DNA of 64,000 nt from Owenia fusiformis. Lineage: Eukaryota; Annelida; Polychaeta; Sabellida; Oweniidae. Positions within the stretch are counted from its first letter, which is position 1. Each line of letters starts with the position of its first letter. Both the position numbers and the translations under genes were made by a program. Below are positions 1 through 14,900 of the stretch, one piece after another. The stretch lies in assembly GCA_903813345.2 (NCBI GenBank), contig CAIIXF020000012.1, positions 24,254,184 through 24,318,183 on the forward strand, written 5' to 3'. A model generated the notes under the pieces. It searched no databases, was not told where the DNA came from, and saw only the letters and a list, made by a program, of their open reading frames with translations.

Positions 1-2262
1 TGCCCTAACAAAGACTTCTTGAATGGTCACTCTATTCGTGAGATATTGGGTATCTTATTCGTAGGATTTGTAGAAAAGATCTGATTTACATTGCGCTCTA
101 GACGAAATGTCAATTTTCGGACCGGTCTTACGCCACGCTGGTACTAGCTCGTACTTTGCTGATTTGAGAGACGTTTTAGAATATCTTTCTACGTTTGCTC
201 TACGAAAGATTGAATGACTTATGTTTCCGTTCCTCAAATATTTTATATCTAATTTGGCTTAAATCGCTGATGCAGTTTGCGCTCTAAAAGAAATGTCAAT
301 TTTCGGACCAGTCGTACGTCACACTGCTACTAGCTAGTCCTTTGCTATTTTGTGAGACGTTTAAGTATTTGTTTTGAAGTATGCTCATCAATGGATTTAA
401 TGACTGATTTGTCACTTCGTGATATATTTTATATCCAATTTGTCTTTAATTTCTGATGCAGTTTGCGCTCTAGAAGAAATGTCAATTTTTGGACCAGTCG
501 TACGTAACGCTTGTCGCAGCAGGATATTTGCTAATTAGTGAGATGTTTCAGGATACATTTTTTCATTTGCACTACCTAGGACTTGTCGATTCGTCATTCT
601 ATTCGTGAGATATAAGGTATCTAATTTGTAGGATTTGTCGCAAAGTTCTGATTTACATTGCGCTCTAGACGAAATGTCAATTTTCGGACCGGTCTTTTGT
701 CATGCTGGTAGGAGCATGATGTTTGCTAATTTGAGCAACGTGTAAGGATATACTTTCTTCCAAAAACTTGTTGTATGGTCATTCTATTCGTGAGAATATG
801 AGTATCTAATTTGTCATAAAGCTCTGATTTACATTTCGCTCTAGACTAAATGTCAATTTTCTGACCAGTCGTACGTCAAGCTGCTACTAGCTAGTCATTT
901 GCTGATTTGTGAGACGTTTCAGTATATGTTTGTACGGTTTTTTCTACGAAGAATTTAATGACTCCTTACGTTTGGGGCAGCATGCTATTTGATAATTAAT
1001 GAGATTTTGGAGGCTATATTTTTTACCTTTGCTCTACCAAAGATTAATTGATTAGTCATTCTATTCAAGAGATATTGAATATTTGATTTGTCGTAAAGCA
1101 CTGATTTACATTGCACTCAATACGAAATGTCAATTTTCGGACCAGTCTTACGTCTCGCTGGTAGCAGCATGTGGGTTGTTAGTTTAAGAAACGTTAAAGT
1201 ATTTATTTTTGCATTTGTTCTCCAAAGGACTTGTTGAGTGGTCATTCTATTCGTGAGATATTGAGCATATTGACATAAAGCTTTAATTTACATTAGATGA
1301 AATGTCAATTTTCGGACCAGTCGTACGTAACGCTGGTCGCAGTAGGATATTTGCTACTTAGTGAGATGTTTATGGAAACATTTTTACATTTGCCCTACCA
1401 AGGACTCTTTGATTGGTTATTTTATCAATGAGATATAATGCATCTTGTAATTTGTAGGATTTGTCGCAAAGCTCCTATTTACATTGCGCTCAAGACGAAA
1501 TGTCAATTTTCGGACCGGTCTTACGTCATGCTGGTAGGAGCATGATGTTTGGTTATTTGACCAACGTGTAAGGATATAATTTTTGCATTTCCTCTTCCAA
1601 GAACTTGTTGTATGGTCATTCTATTCGTGAGATTATGAGTATCTAATTTGTCATAAAGCTCTGATTTACATTTCGCTCTAGACGAAATGTCAATTTTCTG
1701 ACCAGACGTACGTCACGCTGGTACTAACTAGTCCTTTGCTGATTTGTGAGGCGTTCCAGCATTCATGTATGTTTCTACGTTTGTTCTACGAAGGATTTAA
1801 TGGATGACGTTTCTGATAGTGAAATATTTTATATTTAATTTGTCTTAAATCTCTGATACAATTTGCGATTTAGACGAAATGTCAATTTTATGACCAGTCG
1901 TACGTCACGCTGGCACTAGCTAGTCCTTTACTGATTTGTGAGACGTTCCAATATAGGTTTTTACGTTTGTTCTACGAAGGATTTAATTACTGGCGTTTCT
2001 GGTCGTGAAATATTTTATATTTAATATGTCCTAAATCGCTAATACGAGATAGTTTGCGATCTAGACGAAATGTCAATTTTCGGACCAGTCGTACGTAACG
2101 TTGGTGGCAGCATGCTATTTGCAAATTAATGATATTTTGGAGGATACATTTTTACATTTGCTCTACCAAGGACTTATCGATTAAACATTCTATTCGAGAG
2201 ATATGGAATATCTAATTTGTCGTATAGCTGTGATTTACATTGCGCCCTAGAAGAAATAATTT
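1..2262. repeat. ~190-bp satellite array
   Basis: Eleven copies of a core containing AAATGTCAATTTTCGGACC begin near 105, 291, 478, 672, 848, 1125, 1300, 1498, 1685, 1876 and 2068. Most spacings are 174-197 bp, and one is 277 bp, suggesting a degenerate extra unit. Each unit also carries GTACGTCACGCTGGT-like, GATTTGTGAGACGTT-like and ATTCTATTCGTGAGATAT-like blocks. The units have drifted from each other, so the array is not freshly amplified. It runs off the left edge of the window, so its total length is unknown. No gene is seen in it. Confidence 0.9.
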
Positions 2263-2400
2263 CTCGTGATATCATTTTATCGCCTCGTAGATATCAAATA
2301 TCAACACTCATTCGCTTCGCTCACTCGTGTTGATATTTGATATCAACTCGGCGATAAAAATAATATCACTCAAAATGATGTGATATTCTGTATATATCAT
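2263..2400. repeat. Fold-back (palindromic) element, copy 1
   Basis: The two halves are an imperfect inverted repeat: the left arm reads through GATATCATTTTATCGCC and the right arm through GGCGATAAAAATAATATCA. They meet at a short centre around 2308-2328 whose minus strand reads GTGAGCGAAGCGAATGAG. The same centre with different outer arms occurs near 24299-24320 and 34838-34858. No coding capacity. Likely a foldback or MITE-type element. Confidence 0.8.
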
Positions 2401-5400
2401 ATTCAGGGGCATGCATGAATCATCGATAAGATGGACCATTTTGTTTCTTTGGGCGAGAACTACATGTATCTTACAAGCAGCGTCCCTTTAACTGGCTAAT
2501 TGGACATTAATTCAGTTTCTCTTCAACATATCGTCTCCAGAGGTAGGCGCGACTGATGAACCAAAAGTAGATCGACCCATTTGATTCTTTGTTCAAAATA
2601 TTTTAGTGTTCATTAGCATGAGAACTACCTTGCAAGCAGTGTCCCTAATGTCTAAATAGATATTAATTCACTCCCTCTGCAATATATCATCTTCAGAGCC
2701 ATACATGTCTGATAAATTAAAGATAAATTAGAATCAATAAATTTTTACATCAAATTTTGACCCATTGTAATGGAGATATACCATTAAAGAACGAATGGCT
2801 ATAGACACCCCTGGTGTCACTTAACATTTTTTGAAAAATGCAATGTCGTTAATATCCTTGATATGTAGGATCAAATTGTAGATAAATATGTATATTTTCA
2901 AGAAATAGCAATAAAAAGCATTCAAGATTACTGATATTAGTATATTTTGGTTGATTTGGGAGGTATGTATCACTTCCTGTGAAAATGTGAATTTTTTATC
3001 AGTCTCAGAAAATGTCTCCAGAATGTATAAACCCAACTTGGCAGATGTCCCATTGTTTGATTGTGTCACTCTAAACACTCATTGGATCAATATGTTGTAC
3101 ATATAAATAGTCATATTTCAATAGTCATTGAGTAGGGATTAGTTATGTTTACAATTGTGTTGACCTACTTCTTTTTAGATATAGGAAGGTCATGACAAAC
3201 TCTTGCTTTGTTCATATAACGCCTGGTTCTTACCTAGAAAGTTATAGGTATTGAGGGAATAGTGTACTTCTAAGGTACTTCTTGAGATATGTAAAAATCT
3301 AGGTAAGGACCAAGCGTTGTGCAAAAATGGAACTTTTCTGCAATTTTCAGCATAAAATAAAATGATATCAGCCATTTTGAAAATCCTTAGAATGATTGTG
3401 ACAGTTGTGTTTTATATATTTGAGTATATTTTCTTTATTCATATGATCTTTTCATGAACTAATTTGTATGTTTGCACTGGAGCATGACCTCTTGAGAAGC
3501 ATATATCTTTACCATGGCTCTAAGCAACATAATAATATGCAATTCCTTTCAATACATTCATATGAGATGATTGTTTTACAATCATTTTATCTTGATGTTT
3601 TGTGTATGAATATGAATTTTTTATATTATCACAGTTCACTGGCTGATCATACCAATGTTCATATTTAGAAATCCAGCTCAACTTTATTGTAGAGAAGAAA
3701 TATACTGTAAGTCATAATCAGTAGGCGGAAAAAACGACATTTGCTAATAAAATGCCCAAAGCAAATTGAGGGAACTGCATGAGTGAACTGCAATCTCCCA
3801 GTACCCCCTGTGTGGAGACAAGAGGGTTACATCTAAATCATACTAGACTCTCTTGAGATCAAGCCAACCAATTTAAACGATGCACAGATGACCATCTTCA
3901 AGTAGATGGGAAATATACCATCATTGTTAAAAAGATACATATGGCCTAATTTGTGTAAAAGTCCAGTAATCGGTTCGTGTCCTCTAAATCTGATTGTACA
4001 TGGGTGGAGTATAACCCAGATCCAGATGTATGTAATAGTATTGATGCAATCACTGGATGGTGTTGTACATGCCCAGTTGGGAGTAAGGTTGTTGGCACAA
4101 GGGGTATAAAAGCAAAAGGAAATGCACAAAGTTTGACATTTTAAAATCAAAAGATATGTATGAAATGTTGTCATCTGAAGAAGATGATGATAGCCCAAAG
4201 AATCTCTTATTATAATGAACAAACACATGAATGTGCTCATCAACAGTTATGTAAAGTCCAGAGTAACCTTTTCGAATTTGTTATTTTTATGTGTTTTCAA
4301 ATGTTGCTCTTTGTGCTTGCTCACTGTGATGTGAAATAATAAATTCAGTATTTTACTGCCACTTTAAAACAAACTGTATATGCGCAAATGATCTCAAGGT
4401 AGCAGATCAATATATAATAGATTGATATGTATATTTGTTAATTACTTCATGTGTATTTAAATGTTGCCCCTTGTTCTTTCTCATTGTGATGTAAATTAAA
4501 TAAACTCAATGTTCTTTTCTGACATAGTTTCGCAAACTTTTTTGTAGACAATTGATCTAAATGAAGTATAAAGAAGATCACTATTCAATATTTTGTTTGC
4601 ATTTTTCACTTGTTATATTTTATATGTTTTCGAATGTTGCCCATTATGCTTGGTCACTATTATGTAAGATAATACCAAGAGGATCAATTAAAAAGTCTTA
4701 AATGACTGAAAATAATGATTATTTTGACAATGAATAGAAACAGTGACAATAATGATGTGAAAAGGGTGATTTTTCCTTGAAAATGTCATTTTATACATGT
4801 TAATAGAATGACCTATATTTTGAAATATAAAGGTCAGAATGACCTAATTTTGGGATCTGGTTATCAAACAAAGTCTTTTCTTTGATATCCTGTACACTTT
4901 TTTCTAAATATCTTGGGGGGGGGGGCTAATATAGGGTCTTAAAGACACTCATCCTTTTGCAGCCTTTATAGAGAATTGAATCAAGATACTTATTTTCTTT
5001 CGTTCCAAGCCCAGAAAATAGTTGTTCAAACAAATATGGGGTTAACATGTAAAGAAGAAAGCCACTGGTACTTCACTTTTTTGAGGAGTACAGTATATAT
5101 CATCAAAGAGGGATGGACCTAGAAACCATAGGGGTCAGCAATAGTCCTACACAAAATCACCCCTCTCAAAAATGTCAAACCTATCGAAAAATCAACAATT
5201 TTTCTCAACTCCAACAAATTCAATGGCTTGGAATCTAACCCTGCTACTGGCAATTCAAATGAATTTTTCCAACGTCTTACGGCGACTTTTTGAAAATGAG
5301 GCGCTAGATAATAAGAAAATGGGCCATGAATTTGCCCCGTGGGGTACATAATTTGTACTTTTGTTCAAATTCTATAGGATTGATTGGGATCATTTATGCT

Positions 5401-5937
5401 GCAAAGGATTCATATCTAAATGACTATACCATTTATTAAGAATTTTCCTCCTCGCTCCTAAAGTATCTATAAAGAAGTTTGCACATTCGGCTTTAGGCGC
5501 AACACATCCTCCGTACACAGGGCTCCAAAATCCAGAATACCTGCTTTCCTTTTGAAAGAATGAAGTATGGATTCTGGACACCTGCACCCGAGGATGGTCG
5601 CAACAGTGCTACATAGTACATATTATTCTGGGGATCCGTTTTGACAGGATTGAATTTATAGGAATGAATTGCATACCTCTAGCATGTTACGAGGTTCAGA
5701 AACTTCAGATGTCTCGTGATCTAACTGTAATATAGGCTATAACTGGACACATTTTCTAATATATTGTGATCAAAACTTAATAGTGCGCACATAATATTGT
5801 AGAAACTACGTATCCTTTTTATTTTAAACGCTTCACGTTTATTGTTTTATTTGATGGAAATTTTGTCTTGGTTTACATTAAAGACGTTTTGTTTTCCTAT
5901 TGTCTGTTATCGATTTTATTTGGATACTGTTCAATGT
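2401..5937. other. Gene-free stretch with degenerate repeats
   Basis: I see no supportable gene. A degenerate tandem repeat of roughly 160-170 bp lies at about 4270-4690: three diverged copies of a block containing ATGTTGC...TTGTGCTTGCTCA...GTGATGTGAA. Two pieces (about 2757-2785 and 4965-5055) resemble parts of 9776-9970, so they belong to a dispersed family. Short open frames on the minus strand at 5119-5349 and 5390-5587 lack a recognisable domain or matching splice signals. A minus-strand AATAAA signal near 5837-5843 could serve the gene ending at 5938. Confidence 0.6.
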
Positions 5938-8900
5938 CTAGTTGTTCCTGTACTGCGTTAGATCGTGTTGTAACATCTGATAAGTGGTCATATCCATATC
6001 TGGCCAGCTATTGAGGTCTGGTTTGGTGTCTGCTATAACATCCAATACAATATCTAATTCAATTGTGGGGTCATGTGCTTTTGCCATCATCAAAAGCTGG
6101 AACGCAAACATGGGCGGAGTTGGTAATTTCACCATGTTCACAACAGATTCCACTGCTTTCATTCGATTGAAGAAGCCCTGAAAATATACATACACCAAGA
6201 TACATTTGATGCCTCCATACACAACAATACATTCAATGAGCCAATCCGCCATTATCGTTCCAAATGAGACAAGAGAGACGATCTACAAAGGTTAATGTTT
6301 GGTAACATTGATTGCGGTCAAATGTTCAGTTTTATTTACAAATCTTTTCATACTGTATTTCGTGTTTTTTAAAATAAATCCCTGCAGATTTCACTCTTAC
6401 AGTAATGGGAAGGATAAACGTACCGCTTATTTTCAAAAACTGGAAGTTAGAATATTAAATATAAGTTATTCAAGGATTCGAGTGAAATACAGAAAATATT
6501 TTGCCCGAGAAAGTTTGTATTTCACGAAGCGCTAGCCGAGGCAAAATATTTTCTGCATTTCACGAGAAATCATTGAATGAAGTTTTTATTCCATGATCAA
6601 GGAAAATATCAAAAATTGGCCCGATATCTGAACAATCGTTATGGGGGTCTTATCGTGGCTCTGTTATTTGATTTTTGACGTGCATCTTTGAATTTGCCAA
6701 ATTTCAATACTCGCATAATATGTAACCTATCTCTGTCATATTTGTACCACTTGCTAGTAACCCTTGATAGGCTACTTTCCAGAAATTTTCAGTGTAGTGT
6801 ATTGAAACTGTTTTTTCAACTCTTCGTCTGCCATATTTGATTCATGAAAACAATGTGCATGTTTCAAATTGCTCCCTTATATTCACGGATACCATTTTGT
6901 TTACAAACCGTGCTACCTGCAAAGTGTGACACCATAACCCTAGCCAATATATACATGTATACTTTATTCAAGTTCACTTTGTTCACCAAAAGGTATCATT
7001 TTATCATCATGGCTCCATGAGAAATAATGGCCTTCTATTAGCTTCTTTCGAGTTGAAGGCAGAAAGATGTGATGAGTATCAGAATGTCAAAGTGCTACCA
7101 ACAGTTATTCTAGAACGGATTACCTGTAGGTTTTGTTCCTGTGAAATGAGCCAGTCGATATACTGATTTTGGCATGAGACAATGTTATTCTTATTCACAT
7201 TTTTCTCCGTGTAGACCGGTATACTGGATATGCTCTGATCGTAATAATCATCCGAGTATTCCCTCACTTGGTTCATGAAGTCACTGCTGTTCACAAAGCC
7301 CTAAATAAAATAGTTGTAAACATCAAAGTCAACGAGCAGGATCAGATGTATGATCGGTCCCTTTTGTACCGGTCATTTTTGGCTATTACTTTTGGATATT
7401 GGTATCTGAGAAATAACAAGATATGACGTTGTGGATCGATTAATTGGGAAATAGATTTCATTAAATATTCTCTTACTTCTTTGATTTGGTCATAGCTGCC
7501 TTCCATCTCTGCGGCAGCTGTGATTTCAGTGGCTATGTTATCACTTATGGTATTTTGGGTTTCAGCACTGTCAGCTATGATGTTCTTCAAGTCGTCCCTT
7601 ACTTGCATGAGGCTGTCCCTTGAGGCTTTTGCAGTTGTGATATCAAAGTACAAGATCACACCTATAGAAGGAAGACTTCATATTTGAGATACCAGGGCCA
7701 GGCCCTTAGTTAGCCTTTGCTTTATTTTACAAAATTCCAGGGGGAGTTCACGACTTCACATTAGACATGTTTGGTCCAAAAATGGCTAAAATATCATGAA
7801 AAGTGAACAGCAGTGCACCAGAATAGGGAAACTGCATGAATAATCATTGATTTTGAAAAAATCCAATCAACCCCAAGACTAGGCCATATCACGGATTTCC
7901 TTTTCAATGAAGGAACTTCACTTTGCGTTGTGCTACAAATGTCAAGTAATGAAACGAAATTGAAATAAAATAATCACTTACCATTCAGAAGAAACCCTAC
8001 ACCATATGCAGCAACCTTCAGAGCTTTGGCAATTCTAGGGTTAGCATTAAGGTACCTTTGCATTCGACCCATTTTAGCACCTGTGGCTTGCTGAGCCCCC
8101 GTTATCTTCTGTATCTTTGACCTTTGGAAGTTGCTAGTGTCAATGTTCTTCATGCTCTTCCTCCATTTGTAGTGTTTGTAGGCGTTGTTTGCAAAATACA
8201 AGGTCTTAGGCAAGATTTCAATTGCGAGGAAGGCACCGTGCATGTATTTATGCATTTGCATACTCTCTTTTAAGGATTTGATCTGGGCTTGAACGCCTGA
8301 AAGCGAAGTGAGTATTTCAGGTTATCGTTATCTTTAATCATGAGAACATATGATATATATAGTAATTAATAACGATTAAATGCGGACATTTTTGCAGAAA
8401 TACGATTTCTTTGGTTTATCAATTCAACGGTTCATATCCAGCTAAAATCTTAAATCATATGGAATTTATATGATAATCAATTTCCAGAAAGCTTGAAATA
8501 CAAATAGCTAGAGTTGTTATAAGCAAGCTCCGTGTTAATCTGAGTCATCTCGTTTTCCAGCATCACAATTGACTCAACTAACTTATGGAACATTTCAAAA
8601 GATCAATGTCAGAAAATTAACTGTATTTGAACAGTTAGGTGGGGGAAGTCATTAACCTAAATGTTAGCTTTCCGCCACTGAAGAATTACAAAAATTGACT
8701 GCACTACATATTATGTAAAATATAATGTGACCAATGGAATAACTCCTATCATTATTTCTCAAACACAGTTGTGAAGGGAAGGGAGGGGATCACAGATTAA
8801 CTGTTCAAATACAATTAGTAATACAATTAGTAATCCAACATTGAACGTTTGAGACGCCCCTCTAGAAACGGTTCAGAGTTATGATATTCGACATCATGCT

Positions 8901-11900
8901 AGAGTTACCTGCAATATTGTTGTTAATAGCAGTAACGTCAGTTTCCATCTGCTCTGGGTCAATATTTGTCACCTCTATTCCAGCAACTTTATCTAGTAAC
9001 TGCGATTAAGAAATACAATTGTGTTGAATATATGTAGCATTTTGCTAGTATAAACCGTATAATACATGCATGCAGACCAGTCAATTGTTAGACCCAATAT
9101 TCCATCTGCTCTGGGTCAATATTTGTCACTATTCCAGCAACTTTATCCAGTAACTGCGTTTAAGAAATACATAATATATATATTGCACCTACTGTTGAAT
9201 ATATGCAATTTTGCCATATAGTATAAACCACATATAACCCATATAAACCATTCATGTAATCCAATAGGAAATGGTTGGGTTGCCATAAGTCATATGAGGA
9301 ACTATCCATCCATCCGATTGCTTTCAAAATTAAATTTTAAGAGACAATAAAATTTGCTAAATTGTCCACTGGATACCCTGCGTGCAGAGTCTAGTTAAAC
9401 TACACTCTGCCTAGTAGAGAAGACGAAGCTCTCTTTTAAGAAGTGAAGTCAAACGAATGCAAAGGGTACCACTGGACAAAATTATGATTCAATTTTCCAG
9501 GTTTAACAAAAGTTAATGGTTTCAAATTCAATAATTCTTTTAATGATCCTCTTATTCAAATAACACAGGTGGTGAGTGAGGTGGTCAAAAATACTTTAAA
9601 GCTCTGTATCGCTAACTTTATAACAATATAAGCGAGACATTTAGCATGTAAAATGTAAAACCATTCGATTTTCTACTCAGAAAATATTTTTAACAAATAT
9701 TTACTGAATAGATATTCCACCATTTGAGTTGCCCCTAAGCCACCATTCCCCATTTGTTTAACATGGGATCTGCCATTTTTGTTAAATTTCATGAAATTCA
9801 TCAATTGTGACATCAACTTTTGACCCATTGTAATGGAGATATAACATTGAATTTTGCAGACTTTATAGAGAAAAGAATCAAGATACAGATTTATTTACTT
9901 TATCGGGTTTTCTTTTGTTCCAAGCCTAGAAAATAGTCGTTCAAACAAATATGGGTGTTAGCATGTGAACCTATGAGGAAAACCACTGGTCCTTAACTTT
10001 TTTGAGGAGTAGATTTGTTTTACAATGACTGGAATGATGAGAGGCAAGTGGTACGACACATTTTTGTCATAGGCTACTTTTGGATATTGGATGCTGCTCT
10101 GCGTTTGTACTAACGATACTTTTACCAATGACAAACCGAAACTATTCTAGTAATGGTCATTCATTCAAGGTGGTATTAAAAGGTTTAAGCGCACTGGGGT
10201 CGTTTTTTGTTTAAAACATGTGAGCATGTAATTTACATTGCGGAGCTTATTGTTCTCTTTTAATTTATACCTGCTGGCAAGGCATTGAGTGCTGTGCGAG
10301 CAACCGCAACACGTGTAGTAACAAAATACAGCCTTTCGTTTGTCAAGAGCCGACTTTGGCCCACTGTGCAAAATGTAGTCGTCACTGTTTTTTTTGGGGG
10401 GGGGTAAGAGATAACTTGTTTGGCCCTGTAGGCATGTAAATAACATTTAGCATAGAGCTGCCGTATTCCACTTACCACGACGATATCCGCAGAATACTGT
10501 CGAATCATCTCCAACTTGCCTACAATACGTTCATTCTTGCCATTGGCTGACGTTAGGGTATTGTAAAAGTCAGTATTCACTCCGTCCATCTCCTTCAATC
10601 GCGCAGCATCTGCGTTCAGTCTGCTTGCAATGTTCTCTACTTGCGGTGTCAAGACTTCAATCTCATCCTGAAATTAAAGGAATGTTAGCAAGATTGTTAC
10701 CAATTGAATTATTGCAGCGGTTTTACTATAAATCACTTAAAATGCCAGATCATACCTGGTAACCGAAAAGGTATCTACAGGGTGTCCCGAAAGTATAGCC
10801 CCCCCCCCCCTAGGCAGACATATACCAGTGTCGTCATAGTATGTGTCATATATCATTTTAAAGCTTATCCAAAGTTACATTGATTCACCAAGTATCATGG
10901 TTCAACTCTTAAATGTGAAAAAATTACAGGCATTTCAAAATTTAGTGTTTGGTCAAAATTAAGTTCAATTTTACACCAAATCAATAGTCATTGTGTCCTC
11001 CCGGGCCATTTTAACAGCAGCAATCATTTTCGGGTCGGATAGATATTGAGTTGGAAAAAGAGAACAATGAGGGTAGAAACTCTAAGGAAACTCTTTTAAA
11101 GTTCCTTAACAGGTTTTAAGAGGGTTAAAGAATTCCACACCTATTTGAAGGGCTTTTAAGGTCATAATTGAGAATAATTGCTACTGTGAACATGGCCAAG
11201 GGGGGACTCATTGACTAGTAATGTAGTGTAAAATTGAACTTTATTTTGACAAAACACATACTTTTAAAATGACTAACTTTTTTACCTTTGGGAGTTAAAC
11301 CATTATACTCGGCAAATAAATGTAACTTTGGATAAGCTTTAAAATGATATATGACACATAATATGAGCACGATGGACTATGTCTGCCTAGGGGGGGGGGG
11401 GGCATACTTTCGGGACACCCTGTATATACATTTTGAGAATGAACACCATCAATAATTACCCCCATAAATGTGGGGTTGATTTTTCAAATTACCCGACAAC
11501 TACCTGTGTATTAAAATCTTCGGGTTTTAAAACGTTGTCAGTAGTTGACTAAAAGCAGAATTTAATCTAAATAACCATAAATCCAGAATATTTTCAACCC
11601 AAGATTTCAATATACGAGAAATTGTGGGAGTGATTTGAAAAATCAACCCTACATTTATGGGGGTAATAATTTAATAATATTCGATATTCAAATCGGATCA
11701 TACATTCTGTAGAAATCTTTGGAATGGGATGTGAAAACACTCCATATCGGGTGTCCCAATAAATGAGACACTTTTTGACAAGTATTCTCTCGGCAACCAA
11801 CAAACAACATTTATTGAAAATTCATACAAAGTAGCCGAAGAGTATCGTTAGAAAGGTATAAAAAATATGAAAAAGATCAGAAAAATGTTATGCGAGTACT

Positions 11901-14900
11901 AAGAAATTCAAGATGGCATGTCAAAAGATCCCATACCGGAGCAACGCAATGAGAACTTCATAACGTTTGTACCGAAAAATTGGAAGCAAGTTGACAAGTA
12001 ATATCTGAGCAATAGATGAGCCAAATTCTTTGAAAACATTACTTGGGGCACTTTAGGGTATATTTTCTGCCAGTGCTATGAATATGTAAGAGATTGGTTC
12101 CATATTATGTGTGTATTTTTTAATTAAAGACAGTGTGTCAAAATAACCAATATCTATGTAAAAGTCACTTTTTAATCCATTTCCAAGCAAAAATACTTTT
12201 CTGTTTCTATTTCTAAAATATCATCTCCAGTGAATTTTGAGAATGAATGGATTTTGGATATTTGGGAACAATGAAACAAATTAATTAGACCGGACACACA
12301 GACCAGCTATGTTGATCGATTGAAAGATGCAGAGCTCCGGTATGGGAATTTCTTAGTATTCGGAGAATATTTATTTGATATTTTTTATTCTTTTACAAAT
12401 TATTGATGATACTCTTAGGCTACTTTGTACACATTTTTGGTAAATTTGGCCAATCTGTTACCGAGAAAATACGTGTCAAAAAGTGTCTCATTTTTTGGGA
12501 CACCCGATATACCAGTATATATAATAGCTACACATTATGAAGTCCCCGTGATGATAAAATTATAAATCGAACAATTCGAAAAATTATGAATAGGGACCCG
12601 TCAACAATTTTTCAAAATGTTGAACCTTCTTAATCATGAAGATTGTTCAACAAGTGGTCTAAAACCTCTTCAAAAGTAAAATGGTAAGAAAGTCTAACTT
12701 TGAACTTTTTTAACTACCCCGGCAGCTTAAGCAATACAAGTTCCACATTGAAAAATATACTTGCACTATTTCAATTTCAAAATACATTGACTTTCTACAT
12801 GGTAAATTGATACTTGCCTTTAGGTCACATATGGACGGAAAGTAGCTACATCCGCCACTGGCCCAGCTAGCCACAGATAGACCCAATGTAACAGCCTGTG
12901 TCCCATAAAATATGCCTTTCAGGATTGCTGCCGCTTGAGCTGAAAATATTCAATTAACCGTATTGTTATTGTATTTCCACAATTTTCTTCTTATAAGTTA
13001 TGATCTAGATATGAATATAAATGGATACCTATAATACCGTGTATTACGTGTAAAGTCAGATTCATAATTCCATTGAGTACTTTGAATCTTAAAGATAAGC
13101 AATGAACCATCTTGAAACAGTATATGAAAACATATTTACAAGACCTAACTTTTGTATATATCTGTTTCTTTTGTCGTTTATTTTTTTGTCGACTATCATG
13201 TGTGTGGCATCTTCACTGGTGATCCGCTCGATAACGCTGGTTACCGAAACGTTTCGTTTACATAATGTCGGAACGTCGAAGGTACGATTTTTCTTTTTCC
13301 TTATTTCACGCGTTGTACGCAGAATCCCCACGATTCTTTTTCACAAACGTATATCAGTAACACATGTTTTAGAAAATGTACATGTTTGCGAAAAAATAGC
13401 TCACTTAAAGGGGCAACAAGGCCTGTAGGGAGAAAATAGGAAAATCAAAAAAAATTCTGAGCTATCAAGGCAACATTTGGCTTAACATCTTCTTTGACAT
13501 ACCTATTTTCTTAAAATGTATGGATAAACTATCAATTTCAGCCTTAAGAAGTGTAAATTCAGTTCAAAGCTTGAAAAAGGGGAAATCCACTTTTATATTT
13601 TTAAGATCCACCATGTTTCAAGAGGAATATCAGCTGAAATAATGTTTATCTAGGGGGTTTCTTTGTAGATAATAAAAATAGATGTTAGTCTTGATGAAAT
13701 ATCCAAACTTAAATATATTTTGGCACTGGTCCATGATCGTTGAATGGCCCCTCTGCACTAATTGTTGCACCTTTAAGGTTCAGCTGGAAAGTAACATTTT
13801 GGTAAAAAAAAGCTATACCTAGAGTCCATTTCACTGCTTCATTTCGTCAGTAGAACGGCAAAAATAAGAAATTGGGAGACCATTGTGCAATAATACATGG
13901 AAAAGTATATTCATAATGTACATGAATGACATTTGTATATCTTGGATTGCTTCTAGTTTGGCTTATAAAGTGTGTGGCCTCTTATATTTGGATGTTTCTC
14001 TGCCATGTTATTTTCAATAAGATTAACATGGCTGAAATTCTTCAAATTACAAGACGGCACAGGCTTATTGCACAAAAATCTAAAAAATCTGAAATATACA
14101 AATGTCATTCATGTACATTATGAATATACTTTTCCATATATTATTGCACAATGGTCTCCAAATTTCTTATTTTTGCCGTTCTACTGACGAAATGAAGCAG
14201 TGAAATGGACTCTAGTTGGATTGACTGGAGGTCAAAACAGAACTCAGTTATCTTTGTTCAAAAAATGTCTAAAAATGCAAAAAAATTGTCACTTCCTGTT
14301 TTGTCACTTCCTGTTAACTTCCAGCACCTTAAAGGAATATTAATTGCCAGACCCTTTCTCTCTTGATATGGTAGCTATAATCATATATATAGTTTCCATA
14401 TTTAGCAAAACATGGGAAACTGTTTTAATATGGTCAATATTGATCATTTAAAAATCTAGTGCTTATTTCCAGTGAGCTGCCATCTTTTAAGATTTCTTGC
14501 AGGAAGTGATGTCATCAACTCTCAACTTCTATAACCTTGCCCATAACAGTATAGGAAAGTAGCACAAAATCACTTCTAGACAAGTGATCATTACTTTCTT
14601 CTGTGCAAAAATATTTTCAGGGCTTGTCAAGTTAGAATAAAAGAAGAGATTTTCAGAAGGATTAAATAAGAAACAAAGTTGAAAAAGAATATTTAGCTGG
14701 TTTTGTAATTCTTAATAGCTCCTCACCTAATGCTATATGCAAAGTTGAGAGTCGATGACATCACTTCCTGTGTGACCATATCAAAACATTTTTGCGTTAA
14801 AAGAAGGAGCTCGGGAAGGTCACTGAACAGAATCTTTTGATTTTTTCAGAAAAATGTGCCCAATATAATGCTCTAACTGATACAATCATTGAAATTTTAG

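Noticed and set aside
13102-13428. 108-residue plus-strand frame with hydrophobic start
   Set aside because: It lies in intron 1 of the minus-strand gene, has no domain, and overlaps an equally long antisense frame; no splice or promoter evidence.
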